Shown here: piece after piece, positions 26,448-35,391 of the stretch
Layout of the letters: each line of letters opens with the position of its first letter
How positions within the stretch are numbered: position 1 is the stretch's first letter
From: Roseivirga seohaensis
Lineage (GTDB): Bacteria; Bacteroidota; Bacteroidia; Cytophagales; Cyclobacteriaceae
Direction of reading: 5' to 3'
Assembly (NCBI RefSeq): GCF_001592945.1
Contig: NZ_LRPB01000034.1
Span: 62,001-126,000, forward strand
Length of the DNA: 64,000 nucleotides
Position numbers and translations under genes: made by a program
The notes under the pieces: generated by a model
The model's input: the letters and a program-made list of their open reading frames with translations, nothing else
What the model was told of the DNA's origin: nothing
Databases searched by the model: none

Positions 26448-26581
26448 ATATGTAATTATCAACATATATTAATTTACATATTTTTACATACATAAATATG
26501 TAATTTTATTATTTTATAAAATTCAAATTCCCTTCCGTTCTTTCAACGAACCGCATTAGCTTTGCAACACAAAAGACAGTT

Positions 26582-27103
26582 ATGCCAGTAAAGAAAAAAA
26601 CCACTAAAGACTCACGTGTAACGATGACGGAGCTAGTTCTCCCTAACGACACCAACACGCTTAACAACCTTATGGGAGGTAAACTGATGCATTGGATGGA
26701 CATTAATACCGCTATTGCAGCACAAAAACATTCAAACCGTATAGTGGTAACTGCTTCTGCCGATAACATTTCATTCGGCAAACCTATTGCTTTAGGCGAT
26801 GTAGTAACGCTTACCGCCAATGTAACGCGTTCATTCAACTCTTCTATGGAAGTGTATTGCGAAGTATGGGCTGAAAACATTCCTTCTGGTCGAAAATTCA
26901 AAAGTAATAGTGCCTATTTCACCTTTGTGGCGGTAGACCAAAGCGGAAGACCTATTGATGTTCCAGAACTAGTACCTGAAACTCCTGAAGAACAAGAACA
27001 GTACGATGGAGCTTTGAGAAGAAGACAGTTACGATTGGTTTTAGCAAAAAGAATGAAACCAGATGAGGCTACGGAATTAAAGAGTCTTTTCTTCGAATCG
27101 TAG
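26582..27103 (+). CDS. acyl-CoA thioesterase, hotdog fold
   Basis: 173 residues, YciA/BACH-like. It hydrolyses acyl-CoA to free acid and CoA. Typical text is LPNDTNTLNNLMGGKLMHWMDINTAIAAQKHS, with Asn/Gly and Asp positions of the active site, then ASADNISFGKPIALGDVVTLTA. The C-terminal tail is charged. TAGCTTTG at 26557-26564, 17 bases before the ATG, matches the promoter -7 element, although the -33 element is poor. The next gene starts 52 bases after its stop. Confidence 0.93.
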   Translation: MPVKKKTTKDSRVTMTELVLPNDTNTLNNLMGGKLMHWMDINTAIAAQKHSNRIVVTASADNISFGKPIALGDVVTLTANVTRSFNSSMEVYCEVWAENIPSGRKFKSNSAYFTFVAVDQSGRPIDVPELVPETPEEQEQYDGALRRRQLRLVLAKRMKPDEATELKSLFFES

Positions 27104-27155
27104 TCTGTATTTTACATTACAATTGTTAGATTTAGCAAAACAACCAATTGGTGCT

Positions 27156-27722
27156 ATGGCTGAGGATAACTCATTTCTTTCTCATTTTATTACTGAAGAA
27201 ATTTATCTCATCAAGGATGACCTTGTGGCAACCTCAACCCAAGAGCTATTGGTTGAAAGCGTAACGGAAACTAGTACCGAACCGGTTAGCCCTTCCCCTC
27301 CAAAACAGCCAGTTTTGGAAGACGATAAACCGGTTTATATTAAGCCCCTCCCTACTGAAGGTAACAACCTCAAGCATTGTATTATCTTTTTCGAAGCTGA
27401 TCAACCTCAATTGGAAGTTGAGAAAAAGGCCTTTCTTCTTAAAGTTATGGCTTCGGTAAAACGAAGTTTAGACGATGTGCTTTTGGTGAATGTAAAAGAA
27501 GCTTCCGCAGAGCAGATTGCAGCAGTACTGAATGAGTTTAACCACCGTCATGTCTTAGTTTTTAATTCTGAAAAACTAGACAGTTATAATAACAGCCCTG
27601 TTTACGAAGTCAAAGAAGACCGTAAGAAGTTGTTTTTAAAGGCAGATGACCTTGGAAAAATAGAAAACACTGTAGCTTTGAAAAAAGCCCTTTGGGCTGG
27701 TTTGCAGAAAATGTTTTTATAA
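27156..27722 (+). CDS. candidate DNA polymerase III psi (HolD)-like protein
   Basis: 188 residues from the ATG at 27156; a TTG at 27123 would add 11. An N-terminal peptide (FLSHFITEEIYLIKDD) is joined by a Pro/Glu-rich linker (about 45-75) to an alpha/beta domain: KHCIIFFEADQPQLEVEKKAFL, SLDDVLLVNVKEASAEQI, then HRHVLVFNSEK, and a final helix ADDLGKIENTVALKKALWA. The order and spacing recall E. coli psi, which has a short N-terminal peptide, a strand ending in a D-x-P turn, a helix before a DQVLQL-like strand, and a final L..n...K.ALW helix. That is my reading by eye, not a proven homology. Its TAA overlaps the ktrB ATG by one base. Confidence 0.5.
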   Translation: MAEDNSFLSHFITEEIYLIKDDLVATSTQELLVESVTETSTEPVSPSPPKQPVLEDDKPVYIKPLPTEGNNLKHCIIFFEADQPQLEVEKKAFLLKVMASVKRSLDDVLLVNVKEASAEQIAAVLNEFNHRHVLVFNSEKLDSYNNSPVYEVKEDRKKLFLKADDLGKIENTVALKKALWAGLQKMFL

Positions 27723-29470
27723 TGAATTTCAATTTAAAGCGGCTTGACCACCTCGCTTTCTGGATTAGCCTTTCAGGAATAGTGGTTTTTATTGCCGACT
27801 TTGGCTACACTCAATCAGACCTTTCTCAAAGCATCATCAATGGTTATTATTTTGTTGTTCTGGGAATTGGGCTCACATCTACCTTTTTTCGGTATATAGG
27901 GAAGAAAAAACCAAAAAAAACTAAAGTACTCGTTTTTGATATCCTTAGTGTTCTCATCACTATAACTGTTCTTTACCTTCATTTAATAAATGGAGCAAAC
28001 CACAAACTTCATCCGATACTATTCAACGACAACCTAATAAAGTCTGCCGTAATCTTGACCTTTATTAGGGAATTTTCAGAGCTGAGGCTTATTTACAAAC
28101 GTACAATACTGAACCCCGCTCAACTTTTTATCATCAGTTTTTTAGTCATCATTCTACTGGGCACGGTGCTTCTAATGCTTCCACGAGCTACCTATGACGG
28201 AATTTCGTTTATTGACGCCTTCTTTACTTCTACCAGTGCGGTTTGTGTTACAGGGTTAATTGTAGTAGATACAGGAAGTTATTTTACAGAATTCGGGCAA
28301 ATTATAATCATATGCCTAATTCAGATTGGCGGCTTGGGGATTTTGACTTTTGCCAGCTACTTCAGCTATTTCTTTAAAGACGGTGCTACTTATGAAAACC
28401 AATTGGCATTGGGCGACATGAGTAATTCAAAAAAGCTTAGCGAAGTATTCTCTACCTTAAAGTATGTGCTCATAATCACCTTTGGTATTGAAATGATGTC
28501 AGCCACAATGATATACTTTAGTTTAGATGCCAGCACTTTTGAGTCTCAATACGATCAAATATTTTTTGCTGTATTTCATTCCATTTCGGCATTCTGTAAC
28601 GCGGGCTTTTCCACCCTCAGCAATGGTATATATGATGTCGGCTTTAAATTCAATTACTTTCTACAGATTGTACTGATTTTCACTTTTGTATTTGGCGGTT
28701 TAGGCTTTCCTATTGTAGTCAACATTCTAAATTATTTGAAATATCGTTTATCACAGGTGTTTACCTTTTCAAGTCGGCTAAAGAATTATAAGCCATGGGT
28801 ACTCAACCTAAACAGCAGAATCAACCTAATCACCACCATTTCATTGACTGCCTTTGGTTTTGTAATATTCTTTATTCTAGAGTATAACAACACAATGGCC
28901 GAGCATGGGTTCTTCGGAAAAATAGTTACGGCCCTATTTGGGGCTGCCACACCAAGAACTGCTGGTTTTAACACTGTAGATATGGCAGCCTTGAGCTTCC
29001 CAACTTTAGTAATAACATTACTTTTAATGTGGATTGGAGCGTCACCTTCTTCAACCGGTGGGGGAATTAAAACTAGCACTTTTGCCATTGCCACCCTTAA
29101 CATTCTAAGTATTGCCAGAGGAAAAACAAAAATTGAAGTGTTTAGAAGAGAAATAGCTGATATATCAGTCAGAAGATCTTATGCGATTATATCACTTTCC
29201 CTTTTGGTGATTGGTGTTGGCGTAATGGTTATTTCCATATTCGATAATGACAAAAGCTTAATGCAAATTGCTTTTGAGTGTTTTTCAGCTTACAGTACCG
29301 TAGGCTTAAGCTTGGGCATTACTGGCGATTTAAGTAGTATGAGCAAAATCATGCTCATTATTATCATGTTTGTAGGTAGAGTAAGCATGTTATCCATTAT
29401 GATCGCCATTTTAGATAAAGTGAAACACAAGAGTTACAGGTATCCTACCGAAGAAATTACAATCAATTAA
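27722..29470 (+). CDS. ktrB: Trk/Ktr-type potassium uptake membrane subunit
   Basis: 582 residues from the ATG at 27722, one base inside the stop of the previous gene. It is the membrane channel-like subunit for K+ uptake. Two extra N-terminal helices precede the core of four M1-P-M2 repeats. Selectivity-loop text is visible at TSTSAVCVTGLIVVDTGSYF, HSISAFCNAGFSTLSNG, AATPRTAGFNTVDMAALSFPTL and SAYSTVGLSLGITGDLS. The soluble regulator gene lies 11 bases downstream, so the pair forms a KtrAB-like system that works with Na+ or H+ and nucleotides. Inner membrane. Confidence 0.94.
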   Translation: MNFNLKRLDHLAFWISLSGIVVFIADFGYTQSDLSQSIINGYYFVVLGIGLTSTFFRYIGKKKPKKTKVLVFDILSVLITITVLYLHLINGANHKLHPILFNDNLIKSAVILTFIREFSELRLIYKRTILNPAQLFIISFLVIILLGTVLLMLPRATYDGISFIDAFFTSTSAVCVTGLIVVDTGSYFTEFGQIIIICLIQIGGLGILTFASYFSYFFKDGATYENQLALGDMSNSKKLSEVFSTLKYVLIITFGIEMMSATMIYFSLDASTFESQYDQIFFAVFHSISAFCNAGFSTLSNGIYDVGFKFNYFLQIVLIFTFVFGGLGFPIVVNILNYLKYRLSQVFTFSSRLKNYKPWVLNLNSRINLITTISLTAFGFVIFFILEYNNTMAEHGFFGKIVTALFGAATPRTAGFNTVDMAALSFPTLVITLLLMWIGASPSSTGGGIKTSTFAIATLNILSIARGKTKIEVFRREIADISVRRSYAIISLSLLVIGVGVMVISIFDNDKSLMQIAFECFSAYSTVGLSLGITGDLSSMSKIMLIIIMFVGRVSMLSIMIAILDKVKHKSYRYPTEEITIN

Positions 29471-29481
29471 AATCTGAAACC

Positions 29482-30174
29482 ATGAAATACATCATAGTTG
29501 GATTAGGAAATTTTGGGGCTTCGTTGGCTGAAAAGCTAACCGCTCAAGGAAATGAAGTCATTGGGATTGATACTTCCATGTCTAAGGTTGATTCGTTCAA
29601 AGAGAAGATTTCCCATACCATTTGTATGGATGCTACCGATGAATTTACGGTATCGGGGTTACCGCTTAAAGACACAGATATTGTAATTATTGCGATTGGT
29701 GAAGACCAAGGCTCAAACGTGATGGTTACTGCCTTGTTTAAGAATTTAGAAGTAAAACGATTGATTAGCCGTGCCATTAATCCATTGCACGAGAAGGTAC
29801 TCAAAGCCTTAGGTGTAGATGAAATTGTTCACCCAGAACAAGAAACCGCAGAACGTTGGGCCAAAAAGCTCTGTATGAATAATGTGGTAGACTCATACGA
29901 ATTAGGCGAAGACTATAGTATTATTGAAGCCAATGTGCCTGAAGAACACATCGGTCAAACAATTCAAGAAGTGCGTTTTAGAGAAAATTTCGATTTACTG
30001 GTGCTTACAACCATTAAACCAACAAAGGTGAAGAGTGTGCTAGGCAAAAGCAAAATAGAACAAAGAGTACAAGGGGTAGCTTCAGCCAGCTTAGTTTTAG
30101 AGAAAGACGATATTTTAGTTTTGTATGGGGCAAATAAAGATTTGCGTAGGTTCTTAAAAGAGAAAATTAATTAG
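29482..30174 (+). CDS. ktrA: Ktr/Trk potassium uptake regulatory subunit
   Basis: 230 residues. The RCK N-domain opens with YIIVGLGNFGASLAEKLTAQG, a nucleotide-binding GxGxxG, then VIGIDTSMSKV and ICMDATDEFTVS; the C-terminal TrkA-C (RCK C) domain covers about 140-225 (IIEANVPEEHIGQTIQEVRF). It forms the ring that gates KtrB on ATP, ADP or NAD. It is 11 bases after ktrB. The single-repeat size points to KtrA rather than double-length TrkA. Converges on moaE with 17 bases between. Confidence 0.95.
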   Translation: MKYIIVGLGNFGASLAEKLTAQGNEVIGIDTSMSKVDSFKEKISHTICMDATDEFTVSGLPLKDTDIVIIAIGEDQGSNVMVTALFKNLEVKRLISRAINPLHEKVLKALGVDEIVHPEQETAERWAKKLCMNNVVDSYELGEDYSIIEANVPEEHIGQTIQEVRFRENFDLLVLTTIKPTKVKSVLGKSKIEQRVQGVASASLVLEKDDILVLYGANKDLRRFLKEKIN

Positions 30175-30191
30175 AACTCTCTAAGTTGAAA

Positions 30192-30611
30192 TTAGGGATG
30201 TGCAGAAACCCACACTTCGCCATCTTCAAAAAACTCCTTTTTCCAGATGGGTACCATTTCTTTTAGGGTATCAATACAATACTCACAGGCCTGAAAAGCG
30301 GCTTTTCGATGCGGAGCTGCCACTACAATCACCACGGCTTCCTCTCCAACTTTCACCAATCCTGTGCGGTGATGAATGAGAACCTCTTCTACCTGAAACT
30401 TAATTTTGGCTTGATCGGCAATCTTCTGCATTTCCTTCAAAGCCATTTTCTCATAGGCTTCAAATTCTAATTTAAGCACTGGTTTACCTTTGGTTTGATT
30501 GCGCACCGTACCTACAAAACTGACAATCCCCCCACATTCAGGATAAGAAATAGTCTCTAAGCAAGCTTGAGGATCGAGTTTTTCAGAAGTAATATGAATC
30601 AATGTTTTCAT
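30192..30611 (-). CDS. moaE: molybdopterin synthase catalytic subunit
   Basis: 139 residues. It inserts sulfur from MoaD into precursor Z to make molybdopterin. Motifs: GIVSFVGTVRNQTKGKPV, HHRTGLVKVGEEAVVIVVAAPHR and the catalytic Lys segment LKEMVPIWKKEFFEDG. Its ATG overlaps the moaD stop by four bases, so the two subunits are translationally coupled. Last gene of the molybdenum-cofactor run. Confidence 0.96.
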   Translation of the reverse strand: MKTLIHITSEKLDPQACLETISYPECGGIVSFVGTVRNQTKGKPVLKLEFEAYEKMALKEMQKIADQAKIKFQVEEVLIHHRTGLVKVGEEAVVIVVAAPHRKAAFQACEYCIDTLKEMVPIWKKEFFEDGEVWVSAHP

Positions 30612-30850
30612 CCGCCACTTACAGGTGGAATTAGCACCACCTCGTCATTTTCTTTAATCAAATAATCATCGCTCACATAATCGGCATTTACGGCCAATTG
30701 CAGAGAAGCAAGCCCTTGGAATGCCGGATAGAGATCGACCAAAGCTTGGCGCACATCGGCCACAGAACTCTGTTCCTCCATTTCTAACGTCACTTGATTA
30801 CTATTCAGAATATCCTTTGCTATGCCAAAAGCAATCACTTCAATTTTCAT
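30608..30850 (-). CDS. moaD: molybdopterin synthase sulfur carrier subunit
   Basis: 80 residues, a ubiquitin-like beta-grasp protein ending in VVLIPPVSGG; the C-terminal Gly-Gly is thiocarboxylated by MoeB. The start KIEVIAFGIAKDIL and NADYVSDDYLIKENDEVVLIPP are typical. Overlaps moaE by four bases and follows the TauE-like gene by 11. Confidence 0.96.
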   Translation of the reverse strand: MKIEVIAFGIAKDILNSNQVTLEMEEQSSVADVRQALVDLYPAFQGLASLQLAVNADYVSDDYLIKENDEVVLIPPVSGG

Positions 30851-30861
30851 CTTATCTCTTT

Positions 30862-31620
30862 TTAACCAAGGTACTTCAATAATAAGCGGCCGCCAGCAAA
30901 TAATACCAATAATGCAGTGAGCATTTTCACCTTTTTCTGCGAAAGCTTAAAAACAGAAAGCCTGGAGCCCAATTGACCTCCTAACAAAACACTAAGCCCC
31001 AAGTACAAAATCATTTCAAAGTCGAACGCCAAATTGTCCTGGCTAAGTTGCCCCGCCAAACCCGATGCGGAATTAATCAGAATGAAAAAGCTAGCAGTAC
31101 CGGCAATGGTTTTAGCCTTGTCCCAATGAATAATGTGCAGTAAAGGCGAAAGAAAAATTCCGCCTCCAATCCCAACGGAACCTGCCAACAAACCAATGCC
31201 ACCACCAATGGCTCCATTCACGATTGGCATGTCCTTCTTTTCTTTTGATGCTTTCTCTATACTCGCCTTCCTCAAGTAATCTTCCAACAGCATGATGATG
31301 CCAGCAACGGCCAAGGTTGAACCCAATATAATGAAGAAGACATTTTCTTTAAAGGGAATTCTAGCCCCAAGAAATGCTAAGGGAACACTTACCAAAACCA
31401 GCGGTAAAGTCTTCTTCCACTTAATATGACCTTGCTTCGCGAAGAGGTAGGTGCCGCCACTTACCACGATAAGATTACAAACCAGCGCAATAGTGCGTAG
31501 CAATCGATACTCAAAGCTATAAAGCGATAGAATGGCCAAGTAACTCGAGCCACCACCAAAGCCTACAGAGGAATACAGAAAGGCAATTGCGAAAAAGAAG
31601 AAAATCAATTCGTAGTCCAT
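30862..31620 (-). CDS. TauE/SafE-family anion permease
   Basis: 252 residues with about seven to eight membrane helices in two halves. The family signature repeats are LYSSVGFGGGSSYLAIL near the N-terminus and GAIGGGIGLLAGSVGIGGGIFLSPLLH in the middle. Members move sulfite, sulfonates or other organosulfur acids across the inner membrane. It sits inside the molybdenum-cofactor run between moeB and moaD with gaps of 3 and 11 bases. That suggests export of an oxyanion or sulfur compound linked to a molybdoenzyme, but the substrate is not evident. Confidence 0.88.
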   Translation of the reverse strand: MDYELIFFFFAIAFLYSSVGFGGGSSYLAILSLYSFEYRLLRTIALVCNLIVVSGGTYLFAKQGHIKWKKTLPLVLVSVPLAFLGARIPFKENVFFIILGSTLAVAGIIMLLEDYLRKASIEKASKEKKDMPIVNGAIGGGIGLLAGSVGIGGGIFLSPLLHIIHWDKAKTIAGTASFFILINSASGLAGQLSQDNLAFDFEMILYLGLSVLLGGQLGSRLSVFKLSQKKVKMLTALLVLFAGGRLLLKYLG

Positions 31621-31623
31621 GAA

Positions 31624-32763
31624 TCAATAGATTTCAATGCTATGATCAATCTCTTTTTGCCAAGCCAATATTCCGCCTTTCAAGTTTTTGATTTTTGAAA
31701 AACCCTCTTTTTTAAGAAATTCAAGGGCTTTTAGGCTGCGTTGACCGCTTTTGCAGTGAATGACTGTTATTTCATTTTGAGACAACTGCCCAATCTCATT
31801 TTCGAGGTTGGAAAGTGGAATATTAAGCCCATTCAAGTTGGAAATAGCATATTCATAAGGTTCACGCACATCCAGAATAAAAGGAGCATTTCCCGATTTA
31901 ATCATCTGATGTAACTCCTGAACTGTGATATCATCGGCTTCATTTTCAACTTCACTCAGGCCGCAAAAGGCTTCATAGTCTATCAATTCAGTAATTGTAG
32001 GATGGTCACCTGAAACAGGGTTTTCTGAATTAGACTTAATATTTAAAAACCGTGCAGTAAAATACTGGCTATCAAAAAGAAATAACCTTCCATCTAATCG
32101 AATTCCAAGCCCTGCTAGAAGCTTAATGGCTTCATTGGCCTGCATGGCACCTATTATGCCAGTGAGCGCTCCAAATACACCCCCTTCATTACAGCTGGGC
32201 ACCATCTCGGGCGGTGGCGGTGTAGGGAAAAGGTCTCGGTAATTTGGCCCACGGCTACCGTCTTTTCTTTGGGCATTGAATACACTCACTTGACCTTCGT
32301 ACCGAAAAACTGCGGCATACACCAAGGGTTTACCTAACAGCACACAGGCATCGTTGACCAAATATCGTGTAGGCAGGTTGTCGCTACCGTCTACCACCAA
32401 GTCAAAATCTCCAATGACCTCTAGTGCATTTTCGGCATCCAATCGCGTTTCGAAATAATCAACTGACACGTTGGGGTTCAATTCTTGAATCATCTTAACA
32501 GCAGATTTGCCTTTCGATTCGCCTGCTTGGTTAGTCTTGTACATCACCTGACGCTGCAAGTTGGAAAGACTAATTTCATCAAATTCCACCAATCCAATTC
32601 GCCCCACTCCTGCTGCAGCCAAATAGCTAAGGTTAGGAATGCCCAAACCACCTGCACCAATCACCAAGACACTGGAGGACTTAAGTTTCTCTTGTCCTTC
32701 AATACCGAAGTCGGGCAGAATTATTTGCCTGTTATAGCGTATGAGCTCTTCTTTATTCAGCAT
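31624..32763 (-). CDS. moeB: MoeB-type adenylyltransferase fused to rhodanese
   Basis: 379 residues. The E1-like domain (about 1-255) carries VLVIGAGGLGIPNLSYLAAAGVG, SNLQRQVMY and the active Cys in MVPSCNEGGVFGAL; it activates the MoaD C-terminus. A rhodanese domain (about 280-379) ends with HCKSGQRS and can supply the sulfur. The structural zinc site of E. coli MoeB is lost: its CYRC is NYRDLF here and its second CxxC is absent before TITELIDYEAFCG. The start overlaps the mocA-like stop by 11 bases. Confidence 0.93.
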   Translation of the reverse strand: MLNKEELIRYNRQIILPDFGIEGQEKLKSSSVLVIGAGGLGIPNLSYLAAAGVGRIGLVEFDEISLSNLQRQVMYKTNQAGESKGKSAVKMIQELNPNVSVDYFETRLDAENALEVIGDFDLVVDGSDNLPTRYLVNDACVLLGKPLVYAAVFRYEGQVSVFNAQRKDGSRGPNYRDLFPTPPPPEMVPSCNEGGVFGALTGIIGAMQANEAIKLLAGLGIRLDGRLFLFDSQYFTARFLNIKSNSENPVSGDHPTITELIDYEAFCGLSEVENEADDITVQELHQMIKSGNAPFILDVREPYEYAISNLNGLNIPLSNLENEIGQLSQNEITVIHCKSGQRSLKALEFLKKEGFSKIKNLKGGILAWQKEIDHSIEIY

Positions 32764-33346
32764 TCGTAAACTTATCTAAATCGGTTTGGGTATCAATATC
32801 TAAGGTAAAACGAAGGTTGTTGGTTTCAAAGAAGTCTACCTTTTCTGTATTTCGTTTTACGAGCTGGCTGCAACCGTTTGGATCGGTATGCGCTAAAATT
32901 TCCCGTTGATAGTCACTGGCAAAAAATACGGGGTTCCCCTTCTGACCATGGCACAGGGGAACAAGGATATTCTTCCCATTCTCTTCCCTAAAACGATGCA
33001 TCAACTGATTATGATCTGCCGCGGTTAAAAAGGGCATATCGGCTAGACAAATGACATATACATCGCCTGCTGCTTCAGCAATTCCAGTTTGGATGGAAGA
33101 AGTCATTCCTTGCTCAAAAATGGTATTCTTTACGATTCTAAGCCTATCATCTTTTGGAATCAAAATTTCTATCCTATCTGCTTCCTTTCCTAAAACCACA
33201 ATGATTTCTGAAAAATCTGCTTCTATAATGGACTTTAAACTTCGTTCAAAAATGGTTTCTCCTTCAATAGACATTAGAAGTTTAGGACCCCCTTCCATTC
33301 TCGAAGAAAGCCCTGCAGCTAAGACTATGGCTGAAAAATTCGTCAT
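32753..33346 (-). CDS. MocA/MobA-like nucleotidyltransferase
   Basis: 197 residues. GT-A nucleotidyltransferase with the CTP/GTP loop IVLAAGLSSRMEGGPKLL and the metal Asp in VICLADMPFL. MocA attaches CMP, MobA GMP, to molybdopterin. The text GNPVFFASDYQREI and lack of MobA-specific motifs fit MocA, which serves xanthine-dehydrogenase-type enzymes. First gene of the minus-strand molybdenum-cofactor run, overlapping moeB by 11 bases. The exact nucleotide cannot be fixed by eye. Confidence 0.88.
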   Translation of the reverse strand: MTNFSAIVLAAGLSSRMEGGPKLLMSIEGETIFERSLKSIIEADFSEIIVVLGKEADRIEILIPKDDRLRIVKNTIFEQGMTSSIQTGIAEAAGDVYVICLADMPFLTAADHNQLMHRFREENGKNILVPLCHGQKGNPVFFASDYQREILAHTDPNGCSQLVKRNTEKVDFFETNNLRFTLDIDTQTDLDKFTNAE

Positions 33347-33448
33347 TCTATTTCAATGATAAGGTAAATGCCTCTATAATTAATGAATAATTAAAACAAA
33401 ACCATCCATTCCGTACTCCGTAACGATTATAGCACATTTACGGTAACA

Positions 33449-34120
33449 TTGCACACATTGGAAAATCTTAGCCCAGAACAGCTCATCGAAATAGAAAATC
33501 AATTAAGTTGTCCAAACGGGCAATTTGGAATAGATATAGGGCAAAATATGTATTCCACGAATCTGGGGATGATCACTTCATCTATCAATGCTTTGGCTAT
33601 TGCCAGTGGTAACAAGGTTCTTGAAATTGGACATGGAAACTGCCATCACCTACCCATAATTTTAGAACAAGCCGAAAACATTCAGTTCTATGGCCTTGAA
33701 ATTTCGGAAACCATGAAAACCGAAGCTGAGCTTAAGAACAAGGAACATCTAAAGCAACAAAGTGTTGAATTTACACGCTATGATGGCATCAGTATTCCTT
33801 TTCCAGAAAATTCCTTCGATAAGGTTATGACAGCGAACACCATTTACTTCTGGAAAAAACCACTTCAGTTCTTAGCAGAAATTCATAGGGTAATGAAACC
33901 CAATGGTACGTTTGTAATCGCTTTTGCGCAAAAGGATTTCATGAAAGATCTTCCCTTTGTTAAAGAGAAATTCCAGCTCTACAACAATCAAGACCTTTCA
34001 GATTTAGTAAGTAAATCGAGCTTTAAGCTTATCAGTATTCATAACAAAACTGAAAATGTAATAGGCACAGCCAATGAACTAATCAACCGAAATTATGCTG
34101 TTGCTGTGTTAGAGAAATGA
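33449..34120 (+). CDS. class I SAM-dependent methyltransferase
   Basis: 223 residues if TTG at 33449 is the start; a second TTG at 33458 gives MENLSPEQL and looks equally good. No early in-frame ATG exists. SAM motif I is KVLEIGHGNCHHLPIIL, with His in place of the usual Gly-Gly; acidic motif II is IQFYGLEISETM; motif IV is FDKVMTANTIYFWKKP. The N-terminal LSCPNGQFGIDIGQNM is typical of a Bacteroidota group related to UbiE/Methyltransf_11. Substrate unknown. Converges on ilvA with five bases between stops. Confidence 0.85.
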   Translation: MHTLENLSPEQLIEIENQLSCPNGQFGIDIGQNMYSTNLGMITSSINALAIASGNKVLEIGHGNCHHLPIILEQAENIQFYGLEISETMKTEAELKNKEHLKQQSVEFTRYDGISIPFPENSFDKVMTANTIYFWKKPLQFLAEIHRVMKPNGTFVIAFAQKDFMKDLPFVKEKFQLYNNQDLSDLVSKSSFKLISIHNKTENVIGTANELINRNYAVAVLEK

Positions 34121-34125
34121 GTTCA

Positions 34126-35391
34126 CTAAACGATAAAACCGAATAAATCAGGCTTTTCATTCAGGTACTCAAAATTCAAGTCCTTCTCTTTCATTCGTTG
34201 CATTAGCCCGTCAAAATCGGCTTTTTGCTGATGCTCAATCCCAATTAAGGCAGGTCCTTTTTCGCGTGCGGTCTTCTTGGTGTATTCAAAATGAACGATA
34301 TCGTCAGTTGGGCCAAGCACTTCCACCAAAAACTCCTTCAATGCTCCTGCTCTTTGCGGAAAACGTACAATGAAATAGTGCTTCAAACCCTCGTAGAGCA
34401 AAGAGCGCTCACGGATTTCTTCGGTACGAGAAATATCGTTATTCGAACCAGAGAGAACACATACTGTATTTTTGCCTTTAATTTCTTCAGCAAATTGGCC
34501 CAAAGCGGCCACAGACAATGCACCCGCTGGCTCCACCACAATGGCATCGCGGTTATAAAGTTCGAGCATCGTGCTACAAATCAGTCCTTCAGGAACCGTA
34601 ACTACTGCATCTAAACGCTTCCGGCAAATCTCGAAAGTCAAATCGCCTACTTGCTGTACTGCTGCACCATCGACAAACTTATCGATACTGTCGAGCTTGG
34701 TGTTTTTGCCTAAAGCAATGGAATTCTTCATGGCTGGCGCACCGGCAGGTTCTACCCCGATAATCTTCGTTTGCGGACTTAGGGTTTTAAACACAGAAGC
34801 AACACCAGAGGCCAAACCGCCTCCACCAATAGGTAAGAAAAGATAGTCAATAGGATTGCCACAATCTTCCAGAATCTCTAAGCCGACAGTTCCTTGTCCT
34901 TCAATGACTTTTTGATCATCAAAAGGAGGAATAAAAATGCTTGAGTGCTTATTACAGAATGAAATGGCCTCTTTTTGGGCATCGTCAAAGGTATCGCCAA
35001 CAAGCACAATTTCTACGAACTCCTTTCCGAAAAAGCGGACTTGCTCCACCTTTTGCCTTGGTGTAGGCGCTGGCATAAAGATGGTAGCTTTCACCTTCAA
35101 TAAATAACAGGAATGCGCTACGCCTTGGGCATGATTTCCAGCGCTGGCGCACACCACACCACTGCCCTTTTCTTCAATAGAAAGCCCGCTAATTTTATTA
35201 TAAGCCCCACGGATTTTGTAAGAACGCACCACCTGAAGGTCTTCACGTTTGAAAGTGATCTTCGCCCCAAATTTATCTGAATAGGTAAAGTTGGGCATTA
35301 AGGGAGTATGCGTAACAATTCCTTTGAGGATAGTTTGGGCTGCCTTAATGTTTTCTAAGCTCGGGAAGTAGGTTTGTGTGGTTTCGCGCAT
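34126..35391 (-). CDS. ilvA: threonine dehydratase
   Basis: 421 residues, the one-ACT-like length of Bacillus-type biosynthetic IlvA. It deaminates threonine to 2-oxobutanoate, the first step to isoleucine. The PLP Lys is in VVRSYKIRGAYNKI; the PLP phosphate loop is LPIGGGGLASG; CVLSGSNND is the C-terminal PLP contact. The regulatory domain (about 325-421) begins GLKHYFIVRFPQRAGALKEFL. The gene stands alone without other branched-chain genes near it. Confidence 0.95.
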   Translation of the reverse strand: MRETTQTYFPSLENIKAAQTILKGIVTHTPLMPNFTYSDKFGAKITFKREDLQVVRSYKIRGAYNKISGLSIEEKGSGVVCASAGNHAQGVAHSCYLLKVKATIFMPAPTPRQKVEQVRFFGKEFVEIVLVGDTFDDAQKEAISFCNKHSSIFIPPFDDQKVIEGQGTVGLEILEDCGNPIDYLFLPIGGGGLASGVASVFKTLSPQTKIIGVEPAGAPAMKNSIALGKNTKLDSIDKFVDGAAVQQVGDLTFEICRKRLDAVVTVPEGLICSTMLELYNRDAIVVEPAGALSVAALGQFAEEIKGKNTVCVLSGSNNDISRTEEIRERSLLYEGLKHYFIVRFPQRAGALKEFLVEVLGPTDDIVHFEYTKKTAREKGPALIGIEHQQKADFDGLMQRMKEKDLNFEYLNEKPDLFGFIV

